Source: Rhodobiaceae bacterium (GTDB taxonomy: Bacteria > Pseudomonadota > Alphaproteobacteria > Rhizobiales > JANQQB01). Taken from it: a stretch of DNA of 36,074 nucleotides. The stretch lies in the NCBI GenBank assembly GCA_028285165.1, contig JANQQB010000021.1:1-36074 (forward strand), given 5' to 3'. The notes beneath the pieces were generated by a model. That model made no database searches. It was not told the DNA's origin and worked only from the letters and a program-made list of their open reading frames with translations. Both the position numbers and the translations under genes were made by a program. Shown here in pieces: positions 1 through 9,876 of this stretch. Each line of letters begins with the position of its first letter. The first letter of the stretch is position 1.

Positions 1-913
<913 letters not shown>

Positions 914-958
914 GGGTGTCTCGATTGGCTGTTGAGTTGCCGTCTTATAGCCGATTCA

Positions 959-1150
959 TCAGCCCGCTGACAAATCCCTGAGCCAACCTTCGCAATAAAA
1001 TTCTTCCTTTGGATTCATATACTTATGTAATTCTTCACCGGCTTTGTACACGACTCGTTCAAAAACTTGCACGGCAAAGCCCGCGCCGAAGCACGCAATT
1101 GGCGATCCGGATCGAAAATACAACCGGATCGCGTCCTGCGACGTGGCCAT
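959..1150 (-). CDS. doubtful small ORF downstream of the cytochrome gene
   Basis: This is a 63-residue reading frame beginning MATSQDAIRLYF, with its ATG five bases after the stop of the cytochrome c gene. The predicted peptide has a balanced composition (FAVQVFERVVYKAGEELHKY) and is not the Arg/Pro-rich type seen in shadow frames. Its DNA is visibly more AT-rich than the flanking genes. There is no clear Shine-Dalgarno sequence, so expression would depend on translational coupling. I do not recognise a family. It could be a lineage-specific peptide, the remnant of a longer gene, or chance. It fills most of the gap between the cytochrome gene and gyrA. Confidence 0.3.
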   Translation of the reverse strand: MATSQDAIRLYFRSGSPIACFGAGFAVQVFERVVYKAGEELHKYMNPKEEFYCEGWLRDLSAG

Positions 1151-1155
1151 ATCTG

Positions 1156-1479
1156 TCAGAGCGATTCGAAATACGCGACGAGATTCCGGATCTCCAGATA
1201 GGTCAGATTCATGTCCGGCATGTTCGGATGGCTTTGTGTAAGAAAGGCCTCCAGGAAGTCCATTTTTCCGTCGTGCCGCTTCTTGATCTCGACAAATGGC
1301 GGCGCATCGACGGACGCCTGCTGCTGACCGGCGGTCACGACATGGCAGGCCGAACACCAGCGGGTTGCGATCGTGCGCCCTTCCTCCTTGTCGCCGAAGG
1401 CGGCGGCGGGAACGACGGTTGTCAGCAGGACGAGGCCGCCGGCAAAAGCGAGGCGCGGGATCAGCGAAAGACGATTCAT
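1156..1479 (-). CDS. small monohaem c-type cytochrome, exported
   Basis: This encodes a 107-residue exported class I-like cytochrome c, probably a periplasmic electron carrier. Residues 1-27 form a Sec signal peptide ending in VVPAAA before FGDKEEG. The haem-binding site CSACH lies at residues 42-46, and the C-terminal MPDMNLTYLEI supplies the likely axial methionine. The track ORF starts 11 codons upstream; the ATG at 1479 is preferred because it has a GGAG Shine-Dalgarno seven bases upstream and opens the signal peptide directly. Its natural redox partner cannot be read from the context: the neighbours are an exported protein of unknown function and gyrA. Cytochrome status is clear; the pathway is not. 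Confidence 0.88.
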   Translation of the reverse strand: MNRLSLIPRLAFAGGLVLLTTVVPAAAFGDKEEGRTIATRWCSACHVVTAGQQQASVDAPPFVEIKKRHDGKMDFLEAFLTQSHPNMPDMNLTYLEIRNLVAYFESL

Positions 1480-1595
1480 GGAAGCTCCTACGATTGGGGC
1501 GTGCCGATGCACGGCCCAGGAGACCTACCAAGTCCTTCCGACGAGGCTTTGACTTCGCGCAAACGAACCGGCCATGCGACCAGTCAGGCCACGCC

Positions 1596-2006
1596 TTACT
1601 TCAGGTCGATGGTCATTTCCGTGCCGCCGAGACCATGCACGTTGTCGTTGGCACGCACGGTTACGGATGGGGTACCATCCGGAATGGCGACCCCGCTGAT
1701 CGATCGCGTGAACGGCTGCTCATCGACATGCGGGTGGGCGAGGACGCGCTCGCCCAGCACGGTTCCATCGGGCGCAACGATATCGAAGCGATCTGCATAA
1801 TGATCCCAACCGGTATCGGCATGCCTGACCGTCACATCGAAACGCCAGGTGCCGGGAGCGGTCTGCACGGCCTCGACACCGACAATATCGGCTTCCCCGG
1901 CATCGGCGACGGTGTACAGGAATGCGATAAACGGAACGAGACAGACGAGCATGAGGCGTGCAAAGACAACCGATGTCAAAAGGCCCCGAACAGGCGTCTT
2001 GTTCAT
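1596..2006 (-). CDS. exported or membrane-anchored protein of unknown function
   Basis: A 136-residue protein with one N-terminal hydrophobic segment (about residues 10-33, ending FLYTVADA), which is either a signal peptide or an anchor. The remaining 100 residues are rich in beta-strand-forming stretches and carry the notable blocks DTGWDHYADRFDIVAPDG and AHPHVDEQPFTRS. The several His and Asp/Glu residues could suit metal or redox binding, but that is speculation. The ATG at 2006 has a GGGAGA Shine-Dalgarno. The gene lies between ssb and the cytochrome c gene, all on the same strand, so a link with the cytochrome is possible. I do not recognise a named family. Confidence 0.75.
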   Translation of the reverse strand: MNKTPVRGLLTSVVFARLMLVCLVPFIAFLYTVADAGEADIVGVEAVQTAPGTWRFDVTVRHADTGWDHYADRFDIVAPDGTVLGERVLAHPHVDEQPFTRSISGVAIPDGTPSVTVRANDNVHGLGGTEMTIDLK

Positions 2007-2072
2007 CGCATTCTCCCGATCTCGATCCGAATGTCCTCGAACCCGCGCAAATAGGGCCGTCAGGACACAGGT

Positions 2073-2558
2073 CTAGAACGGAATGTCGTCGTCGAGCTCG
2101 TCGCCGCGGGACGGCGGCGCCATCTGCCCGCCGCCCTGATTGCCGGAGAACGACCGCTCGGAACCGCCGCCGTAATCGCTGACCTGGTCGCCGCCGGCCC
2201 GGTCGGCCCGGCTGTCGAGCATCTGCAATTCGCCTCTGAATTTTTGCAGCACGACTTCGGTCGTGTAACGCTTCTGGCCGCTCTGATCTTCCCAATCGCG
2301 GGTCTGCAGCGATCCCTCGACATAGATCTTCGAGCCCTTGCGCAGATATTGTTCAGCGACCCGGCACAGGTTCTCATTGAAAATCACCACACTGTGCCAT
2401 TCCGTGCGTTCGCGCCGCTCGCCGGACTGGCGGTCCCGCCAGGTCTCGGTCGTTGCGATCCTCAGATTGACGACCGGGTCGCCGGAATTGAGTCGTCGGG
2501 TTTCCGGGTCGCGGCCGAGATTGCCTACCAGAATGACTTTGTTGACGCTGCCTGCCAT
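2073..2558 (-). CDS. ssb: single-stranded DNA-binding protein
   Basis: A 161-residue SSB that coats single-stranded DNA during replication, repair and recombination. The OB-fold occupies about residues 4-110, opening with [18 protein letters not shown] and including the strand [12 protein letters not shown] Gly/Ser/Gln-rich linker follows, and the protein ends with the acidic tip DDDIPF that recruits partner proteins. The length fits the family. GAGG lies six bases before the ATG. It is divergent from uvrA across a 477-base region holding a LexA-type box, the classic ssb/uvrA arrangement, so SOS induction is expected. Confidence 0.97.
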   Translation of the reverse strand: MAGSVNKVILVGNLGRDPETRRLNSGDPVVNLRIATTETWRDRQSGERRERTEWHSVVIFNENLCRVAEQYLRKGSKIYVEGSLQTRDWEDQSGQKRYTTEVVLQKFRGELQMLDSRADRAGGDQVSDYGGGSERSFSGNQGGGQMAPPSRGDELDDDIPF

Positions 2559-2727
2559 GTCGGCCTCTTTGTGTTTTCGGTTTGCGGCACCCTACACCAA
2601 GGTGTCGGCGGTTGATCCGGCCCGGCACGCGTAACCCACCGGTTTCCCACAGGGATTTTGGGCGAACTCTCACGCTGCCTGCGCGACGCTGCTGCGGCTC
2701 GGGGTCGGGGATCGTCCCTGACTCTAT

Positions 2728-2742
2728 GTTCCGCATTTGTTC
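2728..2742. promoter_or_regulatory. alphaproteobacterial SOS (LexA) box
   Basis: GTTC-CGCATTT-GTTC is an exact match to the direct-repeat LexA site GTTC-N7-GTTC known from alphaproteobacteria such as Rhizobium and Rhodobacter. It sits between the DNA-repair genes ssb and uvrA. Its right half overlaps the predicted -10 of the ssb promoter, so bound LexA would block RNA polymerase. Confidence 0.85.
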
Positions 2743-2767
2743 TATTTGATGACACGGTTTCGGTCAA
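2739..2767 (-). promoter_or_regulatory. predicted ssb promoter
   Basis: Read on the minus strand: -35 TTGACC (2767-2762), a 17-base spacer, and -10 TAGAAC (2744-2739). Match and spacing fit a housekeeping sigma promoter. The -10 shares its GAAC with the LexA box. Transcription would start near 2732 and leave a leader of about 170 bases before ssb. Confidence 0.6.
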
Positions 2768-3035
2768 GTGTCTGGCCCGCATCCCCGAGGCGGACACCCG
2801 AGTCCCGGCATTTTCATTCAAGCGGGCGAGAACCGGAACGCCTGTGTTTGCGTATGCTGAAATGCGGCGTTGCGGCTCTATGTGTCAGCAGAGTTCCCGC
2901 CATGCACGCCGACAGGCTGGTTTTTGGCCGAATTGGGGATTATGGGGAGCGGGGTCGGTGTGCCTTGCCCCGCCTTAAGCGGCTTGTACGGTGCCCGCAA
3001 CGGTTCCGGAAATGACTTTCAGGCAGGACGACGCC

Positions 3036-5939
3036 ATGAGCGTAGGCAATTCTTCTTCGACCAAGGCGATTTCTATCCGGGGCGCCCGCGAGCACAACCT
3101 CAAGAACATCGACGTCGATATCCCCCGCGACAGCCTCGTAGTGATGACCGGCCTGTCCGGATCCGGAAAGTCGTCGTTGGCGTTCGACACGATCTATGCC
3201 GAAGGCCAGCGCCGGTATGTGGAATCGCTGTCGGCCTACGCCCGCCAATTTCTTGAAATGATGCAAAAGCCGGACGTCGACCAGATCGACGGCCTGTCGC
3301 CCGCCATTTCCATCGAACAAAAGACGACGTCCCGCAATCCGCGCTCAACCGTGGGAACGGTCACTGAGATCTACGATTACATGCGGCTTCTGTTCGCGCG
3401 GGTCGGCATACCTTATTCACCGGCGACGGGCCTTCCGATCGAAAGCCAGACCGTCAGCCAGATGGTCGACCGCGTTCTCGACCTGCCGGAAGGCACACGG
3501 CTCTACCTGCTTGCGCCCATCGTGCGCGGCCGCAAGGGCGAATACCGCAAGGAACTCGCCGAACTGATGAAGAAGGGCTTCCTCAGGGTCAAGATCGACG
3601 GCGCCTTCCACGAGATTGCGGACGCCCCGGCCCTCGACAAGAAGTTCAAGCATGACATTGACGTGGTGGTCGATCGGCTTGTGGTGCGTGCCGATATCGG
3701 CACACGACTGGCGGATTCCCTTGAAACGGCGCTCGGCCTGGCAGAGGGGCTGGCAATCGCCGAATTTGCCGACACTGCCGAAGGCGAGGACGAACCGCGC
3801 CGGATCATCTTTTCGGAGAAATTCGCCTGCCCGGTCTCGGGCTTCACGATCGCCGAAATCGAACCGCGCCTGTTTTCCTTCAACAATCCCTTCGGCGCCT
3901 GTCCGACCTGCGACGGATTGGGCACGACATTGCACTTCGAGGCCGATCTCGTCGTCCCGGATCCGGGCCTGACCTTGCGCAACGGCGCGATCGCACCGTG
4001 GGCAAAGACCGGCAACACGTCGCCCTATTACGCCCAGACCCTTGAAGCGCTCTGCCGGCATTTCAAGGCCTCGATGAACACGCCCTGGTCCGACCTGCCC
4101 AAGAAGGTGCGGGACGCGATCCTGTACGGCACGGGAGATAAAGCGGTCACCTTCGTCTACGACGACGGATTGCGGCGCTACCAGACCAAGAAGTCCTTCG
4201 AGGGCGTGATCACGAACATCGAGCGGCGCTGGCGCGAAACCGATTCAAGCTGGGTTCGCGAGGAACTGGAACGCTTCCAGTCGGACCATCCGTGCGAAAC
4301 GTGTTCCGGCTATCGGCTGAAGCCGGAAGCGCTCGCGGTAAAGATCGCCGGTCTGCATATCGGCGAGGTCGCCTTCATGTCGATCCGCGAGGCAGACACC
4401 TGGTTTACCGACCTTCCCGACCGGCTGACCGACAAACAGAACGAGATCGCCGGACGCATCCTGAAGGAAATCCGCGACCGCCTCCGCTTTTTGAACGATG
4501 TCGGCCTGGAATATCTGACCCTGTCGCGGGCATCGGGCACCCTGTCCGGCGGCGAAAGCCAGCGCATCCGCCTGGCCTCGCAGATCGGGTCCGGACTGAC
4601 GGGCGTGCTCTACGTGCTCGACGAGCCGTCCATCGGCCTGCACCAGCGCGACAATGATCGCTTGCTCGGCACGCTGCGTCACCTCCGGGATCTTGGCAAT
4701 ACCGTCATCGTCGTGGAACACGACGAGGACGCCATCCTGGCAGCCGATCACGTCATCGATGTGGGTCCGCATGCCGGGATCCATGGCGGCGAAATCATCG
4801 CGCAAGGGTCGCCGGACGACATCCTGCGCCATCCCGCCTCCCTGACCGGCAAATACCTGTCAGGCGCCCTCTCCGTCCGGATTCCCGAAGAACGCCGAAC
4901 GCCGCAGAAGAACCGTTGGCTGAAAATCGTCGGCGCGAGCGGCCACAACCTGAAAAACATCGACGCCAAAATCCCGCTGGGAACGTTTACGGCCGTGACG
5001 GGCGTGTCCGGTGGCGGCAAGTCAACATTGTTGATCGACACGTTGTACAAGGCAACCGCCCGCCGGCTGAACGGCTCGCGCGAACAGCCGGCACCGCATG
5101 ATCGCATCGAGGGCCTGGAAGCTCTCGACAAGGTGATTGACACCGACCAGTCGCCGATCGGCCGCACACCGCGCTCCAATCCGGCAACCTATACCGGCGC
5201 TTTCACACCGATCCGCGAGTGGTTCGCCGGTCTGCCGGAATCCAAGGCCCGCGGCTACCAGCCCGGACGCTTCTCGTTCAACGTCAAGGGCGGTCGCTGC
5301 GAAGCCTGCCAGGGCGACGGCGTGATCAAGATCGAGATGCACTTCCTACCGGATGTCTACGTAACCTGCGACGTCTGCAAGGGCGCCCGGTACAATCGGG
5401 AAACGCTGGAGGTCACCTTCAAGGAAAAGTCGATCTCCGACGTGCTCGACATGACCGTCGACGAGGGCGTTGAATTCTTTTCGGCCGTCCCGTCCGTCCG
5501 CGACAAGCTCCTGACGCTGCAGCGGGTCGGTCTCGGCTATATCAAGGTCGGCCAGCAGGCCACGACCCTGTCGGGTGGCGAAGCCCAGCGCGTCAAGCTC
5601 GCCAAGGAATTGTCGAAGCGCGCGACCGGCCGCACGCTCTACATTCTGGACGAACCGACGACAGGTCTGCATTTCCATGATGTCGCCAAGCTGCTCGACG
5701 TGCTGCATGAACTCGTCGATCAGGGCAACACGGTCATAGTCATCGAGCATAATCTGGAAGTCATCAAGACGGCGGATTGGATTATCGACCTCGGTCCGGA
5801 GGGTGGCGACGGCGGCGGAGAAATTGTTGCAAGCGGCCCGCCCGAAGTAATCGTCGGGGAGAAAAGATCTTATACTGGACGATTTCTTGATGAACTCTTG
5901 CGGCGCCGGCCTCAACACCGGATGAATGCCGCCGAATAG
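3036..5939 (+). CDS. uvrA: excinuclease ABC subunit A
   Basis: UvrA is the damage-recognition ATPase of nucleotide excision repair and loads UvrB on lesions. From the chosen start the protein is 967 residues, the usual size. It has two ABC modules: Walker [10 protein letters not shown] near the N-terminus and GVSGGGKST in the second half, with signatures LSGGESQR and LSGGEAQR. Zinc-binding cysteines are visible in [24 protein letters not shown] and CDVCKGAR. The track start at 2991 adds 15 residues; the ATG at 3036 ([16 protein letters not shown]) has AGGCAGGA upstream and fits homologues better, although the ATG at 3012 is also possible. SOS control is expected from the upstream LexA box. 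Confidence 0.97.
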   Translation: MSVGNSSSTKAISIRGAREHNLKNIDVDIPRDSLVVMTGLSGSGKSSLAFDTIYAEGQRRYVESLSAYARQFLEMMQKPDVDQIDGLSPAISIEQKTTSRNPRSTVGTVTEIYDYMRLLFARVGIPYSPATGLPIESQTVSQMVDRVLDLPEGTRLYLLAPIVRGRKGEYRKELAELMKKGFLRVKIDGAFHEIADAPALDKKFKHDIDVVVDRLVVRADIGTRLADSLETALGLAEGLAIAEFADTAEGEDEPRRIIFSEKFACPVSGFTIAEIEPRLFSFNNPFGACPTCDGLGTTLHFEADLVVPDPGLTLRNGAIAPWAKTGNTSPYYAQTLEALCRHFKASMNTPWSDLPKKVRDAILYGTGDKAVTFVYDDGLRRYQTKKSFEGVITNIERRWRETDSSWVREELERFQSDHPCETCSGYRLKPEALAVKIAGLHIGEVAFMSIREADTWFTDLPDRLTDKQNEIAGRILKEIRDRLRFLNDVGLEYLTLSRASGTLSGGESQRIRLASQIGSGLTGVLYVLDEPSIGLHQRDNDRLLGTLRHLRDLGNTVIVVEHDEDAILAADHVIDVGPHAGIHGGEIIAQGSPDDILRHPASLTGKYLSGALSVRIPEERRTPQKNRWLKIVGASGHNLKNIDAKIPLGTFTAVTGVSGGGKSTLLIDTLYKATARRLNGSREQPAPHDRIEGLEALDKVIDTDQSPIGRTPRSNPATYTGAFTPIREWFAGLPESKARGYQPGRFSFNVKGGRCEACQGDGVIKIEMHFLPDVYVTCDVCKGARYNRETLEVTFKEKSISDVLDMTVDEGVEFFSAVPSVRDKLLTLQRVGLGYIKVGQQATTLSGGEAQRVKLAKELSKRATGRTLYILDEPTTGLHFHDVAKLLDVLHELVDQGNTVIVIEHNLEVIKTADWIIDLGPEGGDGGGEIVASGPPEVIVGEKRSYTGRFLDELLRRRPQHRMNAAE

Positions 5940-6171
5940 ACCGATGTGATCAGCCGCGAATCTGTACAAATACTCATGCCGCGATCATACGAATCTACGA
6001 CTCGGAGATTGCGATTTCGTTAACAATCCTATGGCGTTAGAGCATTCCTGCTATGCAAAAAATGCACTTGCGAAAAACGCCGGCCATCCCTATTTGGACA
6101 ATCAAGAAAGGCGCGTTGTTCCACGCCGATCGAAAACATTCAAAACAACACTCGATTACGGGAATAAGGCC

Positions 6172-6321
6172 ATGTTCAACAACATCGCACGGCAAGTCTC
6201 CTCCTGGCGGCGCTACCGCAACACCTACAACGAGCTGATGAAGCTCTCCAACCGTGAACTCGACGATCTCGGCATCTGCCGCGCTGACATCGACTCGGTT
6301 GCACGCAACGTCATCCGCTAG
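6172..6321 (+). CDS. DUF1127 small basic protein
   Basis: A 49-residue Arg-rich protein, MFNNIARQVSSW then RYRNTYNELMKLSNREL and DDLGICRADID, typical of the short DUF1127 family common in Rhizobiales and Rhodobacterales. Members have been linked to RNA turnover, stress responses and metabolic adjustment in alphaproteobacteria; the role of this copy is unknown. The track ORF begins at 6031, but its first 47 residues do not resemble the family. The ATG at 6172 has AAGG just upstream and opens the domain. A strong hairpin terminator follows 55 bases after the stop, so the gene is probably monocistronic. Confidence 0.88.
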   Translation: MFNNIARQVSSWRRYRNTYNELMKLSNRELDDLGICRADIDSVARNVIR

Positions 6322-6376
6322 GTCTTGGATTTCCCGGTTGCCCTCCCCCGACCGGTAGATCAGACTGCCAGACAAG

Positions 6377-6406
6377 AACGCCCGCCATTGGCGGGCGTTT
6401 CTTATT
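6377..6406 (+). terminator. intrinsic terminator, possibly bidirectional
   Basis: A perfect 10-bp stem, AACGCCCGCC paired with GGCGGGCGTT, with an ATT loop and a following T-rich run (TTTCTTATT on the plus strand). It closes the DUF1127 transcript. The opposite strand leaves the stem into GTTCTTGTCT, which may also serve the convergent small membrane peptide. Confidence 0.88.
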
Positions 6407-6421
6407 GTACCGACCGGCGCT

Positions 6422-6529
6422 TCAAACGACCGCCGACGACAACCAGAGAGTTGCAAAGGCCACGATCGTTCCCAGGAGGGGCAGGATGGCCGTCACGGTT
6501 GCGGCGGTGCTTTCACGAGAAGTAATCAT
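6422..6529 (-). CDS. 35-residue single-span membrane peptide (absent from ORF track)
   Basis: An ATG at 6529 with AGGAG nine bases upstream opens a 35-codon frame. The peptide starts MITSRESTAAT and continues into a hydrophobic stretch, about residues 12-35 (VTAILPLLGTIVAFATLWL), long enough to cross a membrane once. The stop is TGA at 6424-6422. The gene converges on the DUF1127 gene and ends just beyond the shared hairpin. The clean ribosome-binding site and membrane-span composition make it credible despite its size. I recognise no family; short membrane peptides often bind larger membrane proteins, but no partner is visible. Confidence 0.6.
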   Translation of the reverse strand: MITSRESTAATVTAILPLLGTIVAFATLWLSSAVV

Positions 6530-6551
6530 CTGTCTAAACTCCTGTTTTCTT

Positions 6552-6573
6552 TCGCAGTTCGATAAGACTGCGA
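6552..6573. repeat. short inverted repeat upstream of the 35-residue peptide
   Basis: TCGCAGT and ACTGCGA are separated by eight bases. It lies 23 bases upstream of the small peptide start on the minus strand and in the leader region of trmFO on the plus strand. There is no T-run, so an operator or a messenger hairpin is more likely than a terminator. Confidence 0.35.
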
Positions 6574-6713
6574 CGTTTCGTCATGGATCGGATATGGGGT
6601 GCGATGCGCTCGCTTTAAGGCTGTCTCACTCAAACGGGATAGCCGCACCGGTTCGGTGTAATGCGCGTCACAAAAGCGCTTGACCCTGATGTCGCCAGGC
6701 CCATAGAAACCCT

Positions 6714-8141
6714 ATGGATCCTGTACATGTCATTGGTGCCGGCCTCGCCGGCTCTGAAGCCGCCTGGCAACTGGCCCGGCGCGGCATTCCTGTCATCCTG
6801 CATGAGATGCGCCCCGTGCGCATGACAGATGCACACCACACCGACAAGTGCGCGGAACTGGTATGCTCCAATTCCTTTCGGTCCGACGACGCGACAAGCA
6901 ATGCGGTCGGCTTGCTGCATGAAGAAATGCGACGCGCCGGATCCCTGATCCTTTCAGAAGGCGACCGCACCAAACTGCCGGCCGGCGGCGCGCTCGCCGT
7001 CGACCGGGATGCGTTTGCCGACGGTGTGACAAAACACCTGACCGAACACGATCTGATCACGCTGGTCTCAGAAGATGTCGATGGACTGCCGGACCCTGAA
7101 TGGTCGTCGGTGATCGTCGCCACCGGCCCGCTCACCTCGCCGGGTCTGTCCCGCGCCATTGCGGACCTGACCGATGCCGATTCCCTGGCCTTTTTCGATG
7201 CCATCGCCCCGATCGTGCATTTCGACACGGTCGATCTGGACGTCGCCTGGTTCCAGTCACGCTATGACAAGGCAGGCCCCGGCGGCAGTGGCGCGGACTA
7301 TGTCAATTGCCCGCTCGACAAGGACGGCTACGAGGCCTTTATCGATGCGCTGCTGGCAGCGGAGACCGCGGAATTCCGCGAATGGGAAAAGTCGACGCCC
7401 TATTTCGACGGCTGCCTGCCGATCGAAGTGATGGCCGCACGCGGCCGCGAAACGCTGCGCCACGGACCGATGAAGCCGGTCGGCCTGACCAATCGGCACA
7501 AACCAGACGAGAAACCCTATGCAGTCGTGCAATTGCGCCAGGACAACGCGCTCGGCACGCTCTACAACCTCGTCGGTTTTCAAACCAAGATGAAGTACGG
7601 CGACCAGGTTCGGGTGCTGCGCATGATACCCGGCCTGGAACAGGCTGAATTCGCCCGGCTTGGCGGCATTCACCGCAACACCTACCTCGATTCACCGCGC
7701 CTGCTGGATGCCACGTTGCGGTTAAAGGCCGAACCGCGCCTGCGCTTTGCCGGACAGATCACCGGATGCGAGGGCTATGTGGAATCCGCCGCGATCGGCC
7801 TTCTCGCGGCCCGGTTCGCGGCCGCCGAACGGCTTGGCGAGGAGATCGACCTGCCTCCCGAAACGACCGCCTTCGGAGCCCTTCTACGCCATATTACGGG
7901 AGGCCATATCGGCCAGACCGAGGTCGGCAAACCCCGCTCCTACCAGCCGATGAACATCAATTTCGGCCTGTTTCCGCCTGTCGAATTCCCGAAAAAGTCG
8001 GAGGACGGTCGGCGGCTGCGGGGATCGGAAAAAACCCTTGCCAAGAAACGGGCCATGACAAGCCGCGCCCTTCGCGATCTGGACACTTGGCTGCAGTCCG
8101 GTTTGCTCGACCGGCAGCGCAAAACCGCGCTTCCCGCATGA
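6714..8141 (+). CDS. trmFO: methylenetetrahydrofolate-tRNA (uracil-5-)-methyltransferase
   Basis: TrmFO is the flavin- and folate-dependent enzyme that makes ribothymidine at position 54 of tRNA T-loops, using methylenetetrahydrofolate and FADH2. The 475-residue protein opens with the FAD-binding motif [16 protein letters not shown] at residues 5-20. It carries the family blocks [28 protein letters not shown] and [13 protein letters not shown]. The length is as expected. The ATG at 6714 starts directly at the beta strand of the dinucleotide fold. It is followed by a convergent ABC transporter gene, which marks the left edge of the accessory island. Confidence 0.96.
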   Translation: MDPVHVIGAGLAGSEAAWQLARRGIPVILHEMRPVRMTDAHHTDKCAELVCSNSFRSDDATSNAVGLLHEEMRRAGSLILSEGDRTKLPAGGALAVDRDAFADGVTKHLTEHDLITLVSEDVDGLPDPEWSSVIVATGPLTSPGLSRAIADLTDADSLAFFDAIAPIVHFDTVDLDVAWFQSRYDKAGPGGSGADYVNCPLDKDGYEAFIDALLAAETAEFREWEKSTPYFDGCLPIEVMAARGRETLRHGPMKPVGLTNRHKPDEKPYAVVQLRQDNALGTLYNLVGFQTKMKYGDQVRVLRMIPGLEQAEFARLGGIHRNTYLDSPRLLDATLRLKAEPRLRFAGQITGCEGYVESAAIGLLAARFAAAERLGEEIDLPPETTAFGALLRHITGGHIGQTEVGKPRSYQPMNINFGLFPPVEFPKKSEDGRRLRGSEKTLAKKRAMTSRALRDLDTWLQSGLLDRQRKTALPA

Positions 8142-8210
8142 AGCCGAAGAGCGATCAGCGAAAAGGTCGTTTCACCGTGAATCGCTCAAGGGCTACGACC
8201 GTCGGTTGGA

Positions 8211-9875
8211 TTAAGCGATTTCGTTCAAGCTCCGGCCATCGAACTCCAGGAGGCGCGTCGCGCCCGCCAGTTCGCGACGCGACTGGCTGACGACGATCCG
8301 GGTCATGTCGAGCCCGGCCAGCATCTCCCCGATCCGCTCTGTCATCGTCCGATCGAGCGCGGACGTGGCTTCATCGAGGAACAAAATCACCGGTGAACCC
8401 ACAACCGCCCGGGCCAGGCCCAGGCGTTGCTTTTGGCCGCCCGACAACGTGTCGACATCGCTGCCAACGGGTGTTGCAAGCCCCATAGGCAGCGCACGGA
8501 TCTCTTCGCCGAGTTCCACCCGGTCCAATGCGTGCCAAACCTCAGGTTCCGTATAAAGGCCATTGTGGGACACCGCTTCTGCAATCGTGCTTGGAAAAAA
8601 CGCCTCTCCCTGTAAGACGACCCCGAACTGACGATTTGCGTTACCCTTTCGCAGGTCCGCCAGGGAGTGACCGTCAATTCGGACCGCTCCGCTGTCCGGT
8701 TGTTCCAGGCCAAGCATGAGTCGCAGGATCGTGGATTTGCCGACATCCGAGGGCCCGACGATGCCGACAAACTCTCCCGGTTCAACTCGCAGAGAAAGAT
8801 TTTCGAAAACAGGTTCCCCCGTATCGGGATAGGCAAAGCCGACACGGTCGAACTGGATAGTACCGCTTAGCCCATTCGCCGGCTGGGGAGGAGCCAACTC
8901 AATTGTCAAAAGCGGCGCAATCCGATTGAGCGCGGGAATGAGGCTTAGACTGGCGTAACAGGCTGAGGTTACGCCGGAAATCGTCGCAAAAAGCAAAGTG
9001 ACCGTATAGGTGAACGACGCAAAGTCACCGACGGAAATCGAATTGGGGATCGAGAGTGCGAGCATGGCCGCGCACAGCACCGCAAAACCGGGAAAAACCG
9101 TAAGCGCCACGGTGCTTGTGTTCTCGAAACGGTAGAGGTCCCGGTAGGCACACAGTTGTTCGCCCAATCGGTCGAGCCAGAGCCCCGCCACCAACGAAGT
9201 TTTAGCCGCGACCCGCAGGAACGCGACCGAGTTCAACGACCCAAGGCCGAATGCACTGACCGAAGCTTCATGCTCCAGCATCTCAGTGGTCCGAGCCAGA
9301 TAGGCACGTCGGATCAGGCTCACAAAAACAAGAGGTGCAAGAGCCAGAGCCAGGCTGATCCAGGCCAGCACTGGTGACAATGTCGCAATAGTCAGCGTCA
9401 GCGGAATCGCGGTCAGGAGGCCGAAGCCAATCCCGGAACCCAGACCGATCAGGGAGGCACGAACCTGCTCGGCGCCTAGCATACGAACATGGACGTCTCC
9501 GCTGGCGCTGTTGCGGCCGAAAGCATCCGGAGCGGCCAATTGGCGTTGCCAGAGCGCGGGCATCAATCGCAGATCGACAGACCGTTCCACATGGCTCAAC
9601 GCCACATCGCGGACGATCCGGATGACGGCAAGGCCCAGCACCGCTGCAGCCATGATCGCCGCTGGAAGAAGCAGGTCGCCATCACCGCCTTGGCCTTGGA
9701 TGACGGCGGCGTCGACCAATTGTTTGAGAAACAGTGGCACAAGAGCAGCAAAGCCACCGGCAACGAGTGCGGCAATGCCTATGCCCAGATAGGCCTTGAG
9801 GCTTCCGGCAAAGCCGATTTGCAGAATGATCTGTAAGCTCTGCAAGGGCGACAACAAGGGCGGTCGATCTGTCAC
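8211..9875 (-). CDS. ABC exporter half-transporter, partner of the C39 exporter
   Basis: A 554-residue exporter with an N-terminal six-helix membrane domain (about residues 20-310) and a C-terminal ATPase. The ATPase has Walker A GPSDVGKST near residue 375, signature LSGGQKQR and Walker B VILFLDEATSALD. Walker A has Asp where most exporters have Gly (GPSGSGKST), though the GxxxxGKST frame is kept. The track start at 9944 would overlap the upstream gene; the GTG at 9875 lies one base after that gene's stop and has AAGG/GAGG upstream. The tight junction implies co-translation with the C39 exporter. It resembles the second ABC protein of NHLM-type peptide export systems, but lacks the long N-terminal extension I associate with that protein. 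Confidence 0.9.
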   Translation of the reverse strand: MTDRPPLLSPLQSLQIILQIGFAGSLKAYLGIGIAALVAGGFAALVPLFLKQLVDAAVIQGQGGDGDLLLPAAIMAAAVLGLAVIRIVRDVALSHVERSVDLRLMPALWQRQLAAPDAFGRNSASGDVHVRMLGAEQVRASLIGLGSGIGFGLLTAIPLTLTIATLSPVLAWISLALALAPLVFVSLIRRAYLARTTEMLEHEASVSAFGLGSLNSVAFLRVAAKTSLVAGLWLDRLGEQLCAYRDLYRFENTSTVALTVFPGFAVLCAAMLALSIPNSISVGDFASFTYTVTLLFATISGVTSACYASLSLIPALNRIAPLLTIELAPPQPANGLSGTIQFDRVGFAYPDTGEPVFENLSLRVEPGEFVGIVGPSDVGKSTILRLMLGLEQPDSGAVRIDGHSLADLRKGNANRQFGVVLQGEAFFPSTIAEAVSHNGLYTEPEVWHALDRVELGEEIRALPMGLATPVGSDVDTLSGGQKQRLGLARAVVGSPVILFLDEATSALDRTMTERIGEMLAGLDMTRIVVSQSRRELAGATRLLEFDGRSLNEIA

Positions 9876-9876
9876 C

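Larger units (their letters stand above)
2559..3035. other. ssb-uvrA divergent intergenic region
   Basis: The region contains the ssb promoter and a LexA-type box near its middle. The several ORF-track entries here (for example 2658-2978) are Arg/Ala/Pro-rich and overlap the promoter elements, so I treat them as noise. I could not identify a convincing uvrA promoter on the plus strand, and I see no RNA gene. If uvrA is transcribed from near the same box, its leader would be about 300 bases long. Confidence 0.6.

Noticed and set aside
1009-2054. Long plus-strand ORFs (1009-1800 and 1296-2054)
   Set aside because: Arg/Gly/Pro/His-rich shadows of the minus-strand cytochrome and exported-protein genes; no motif and no ribosome-binding site.
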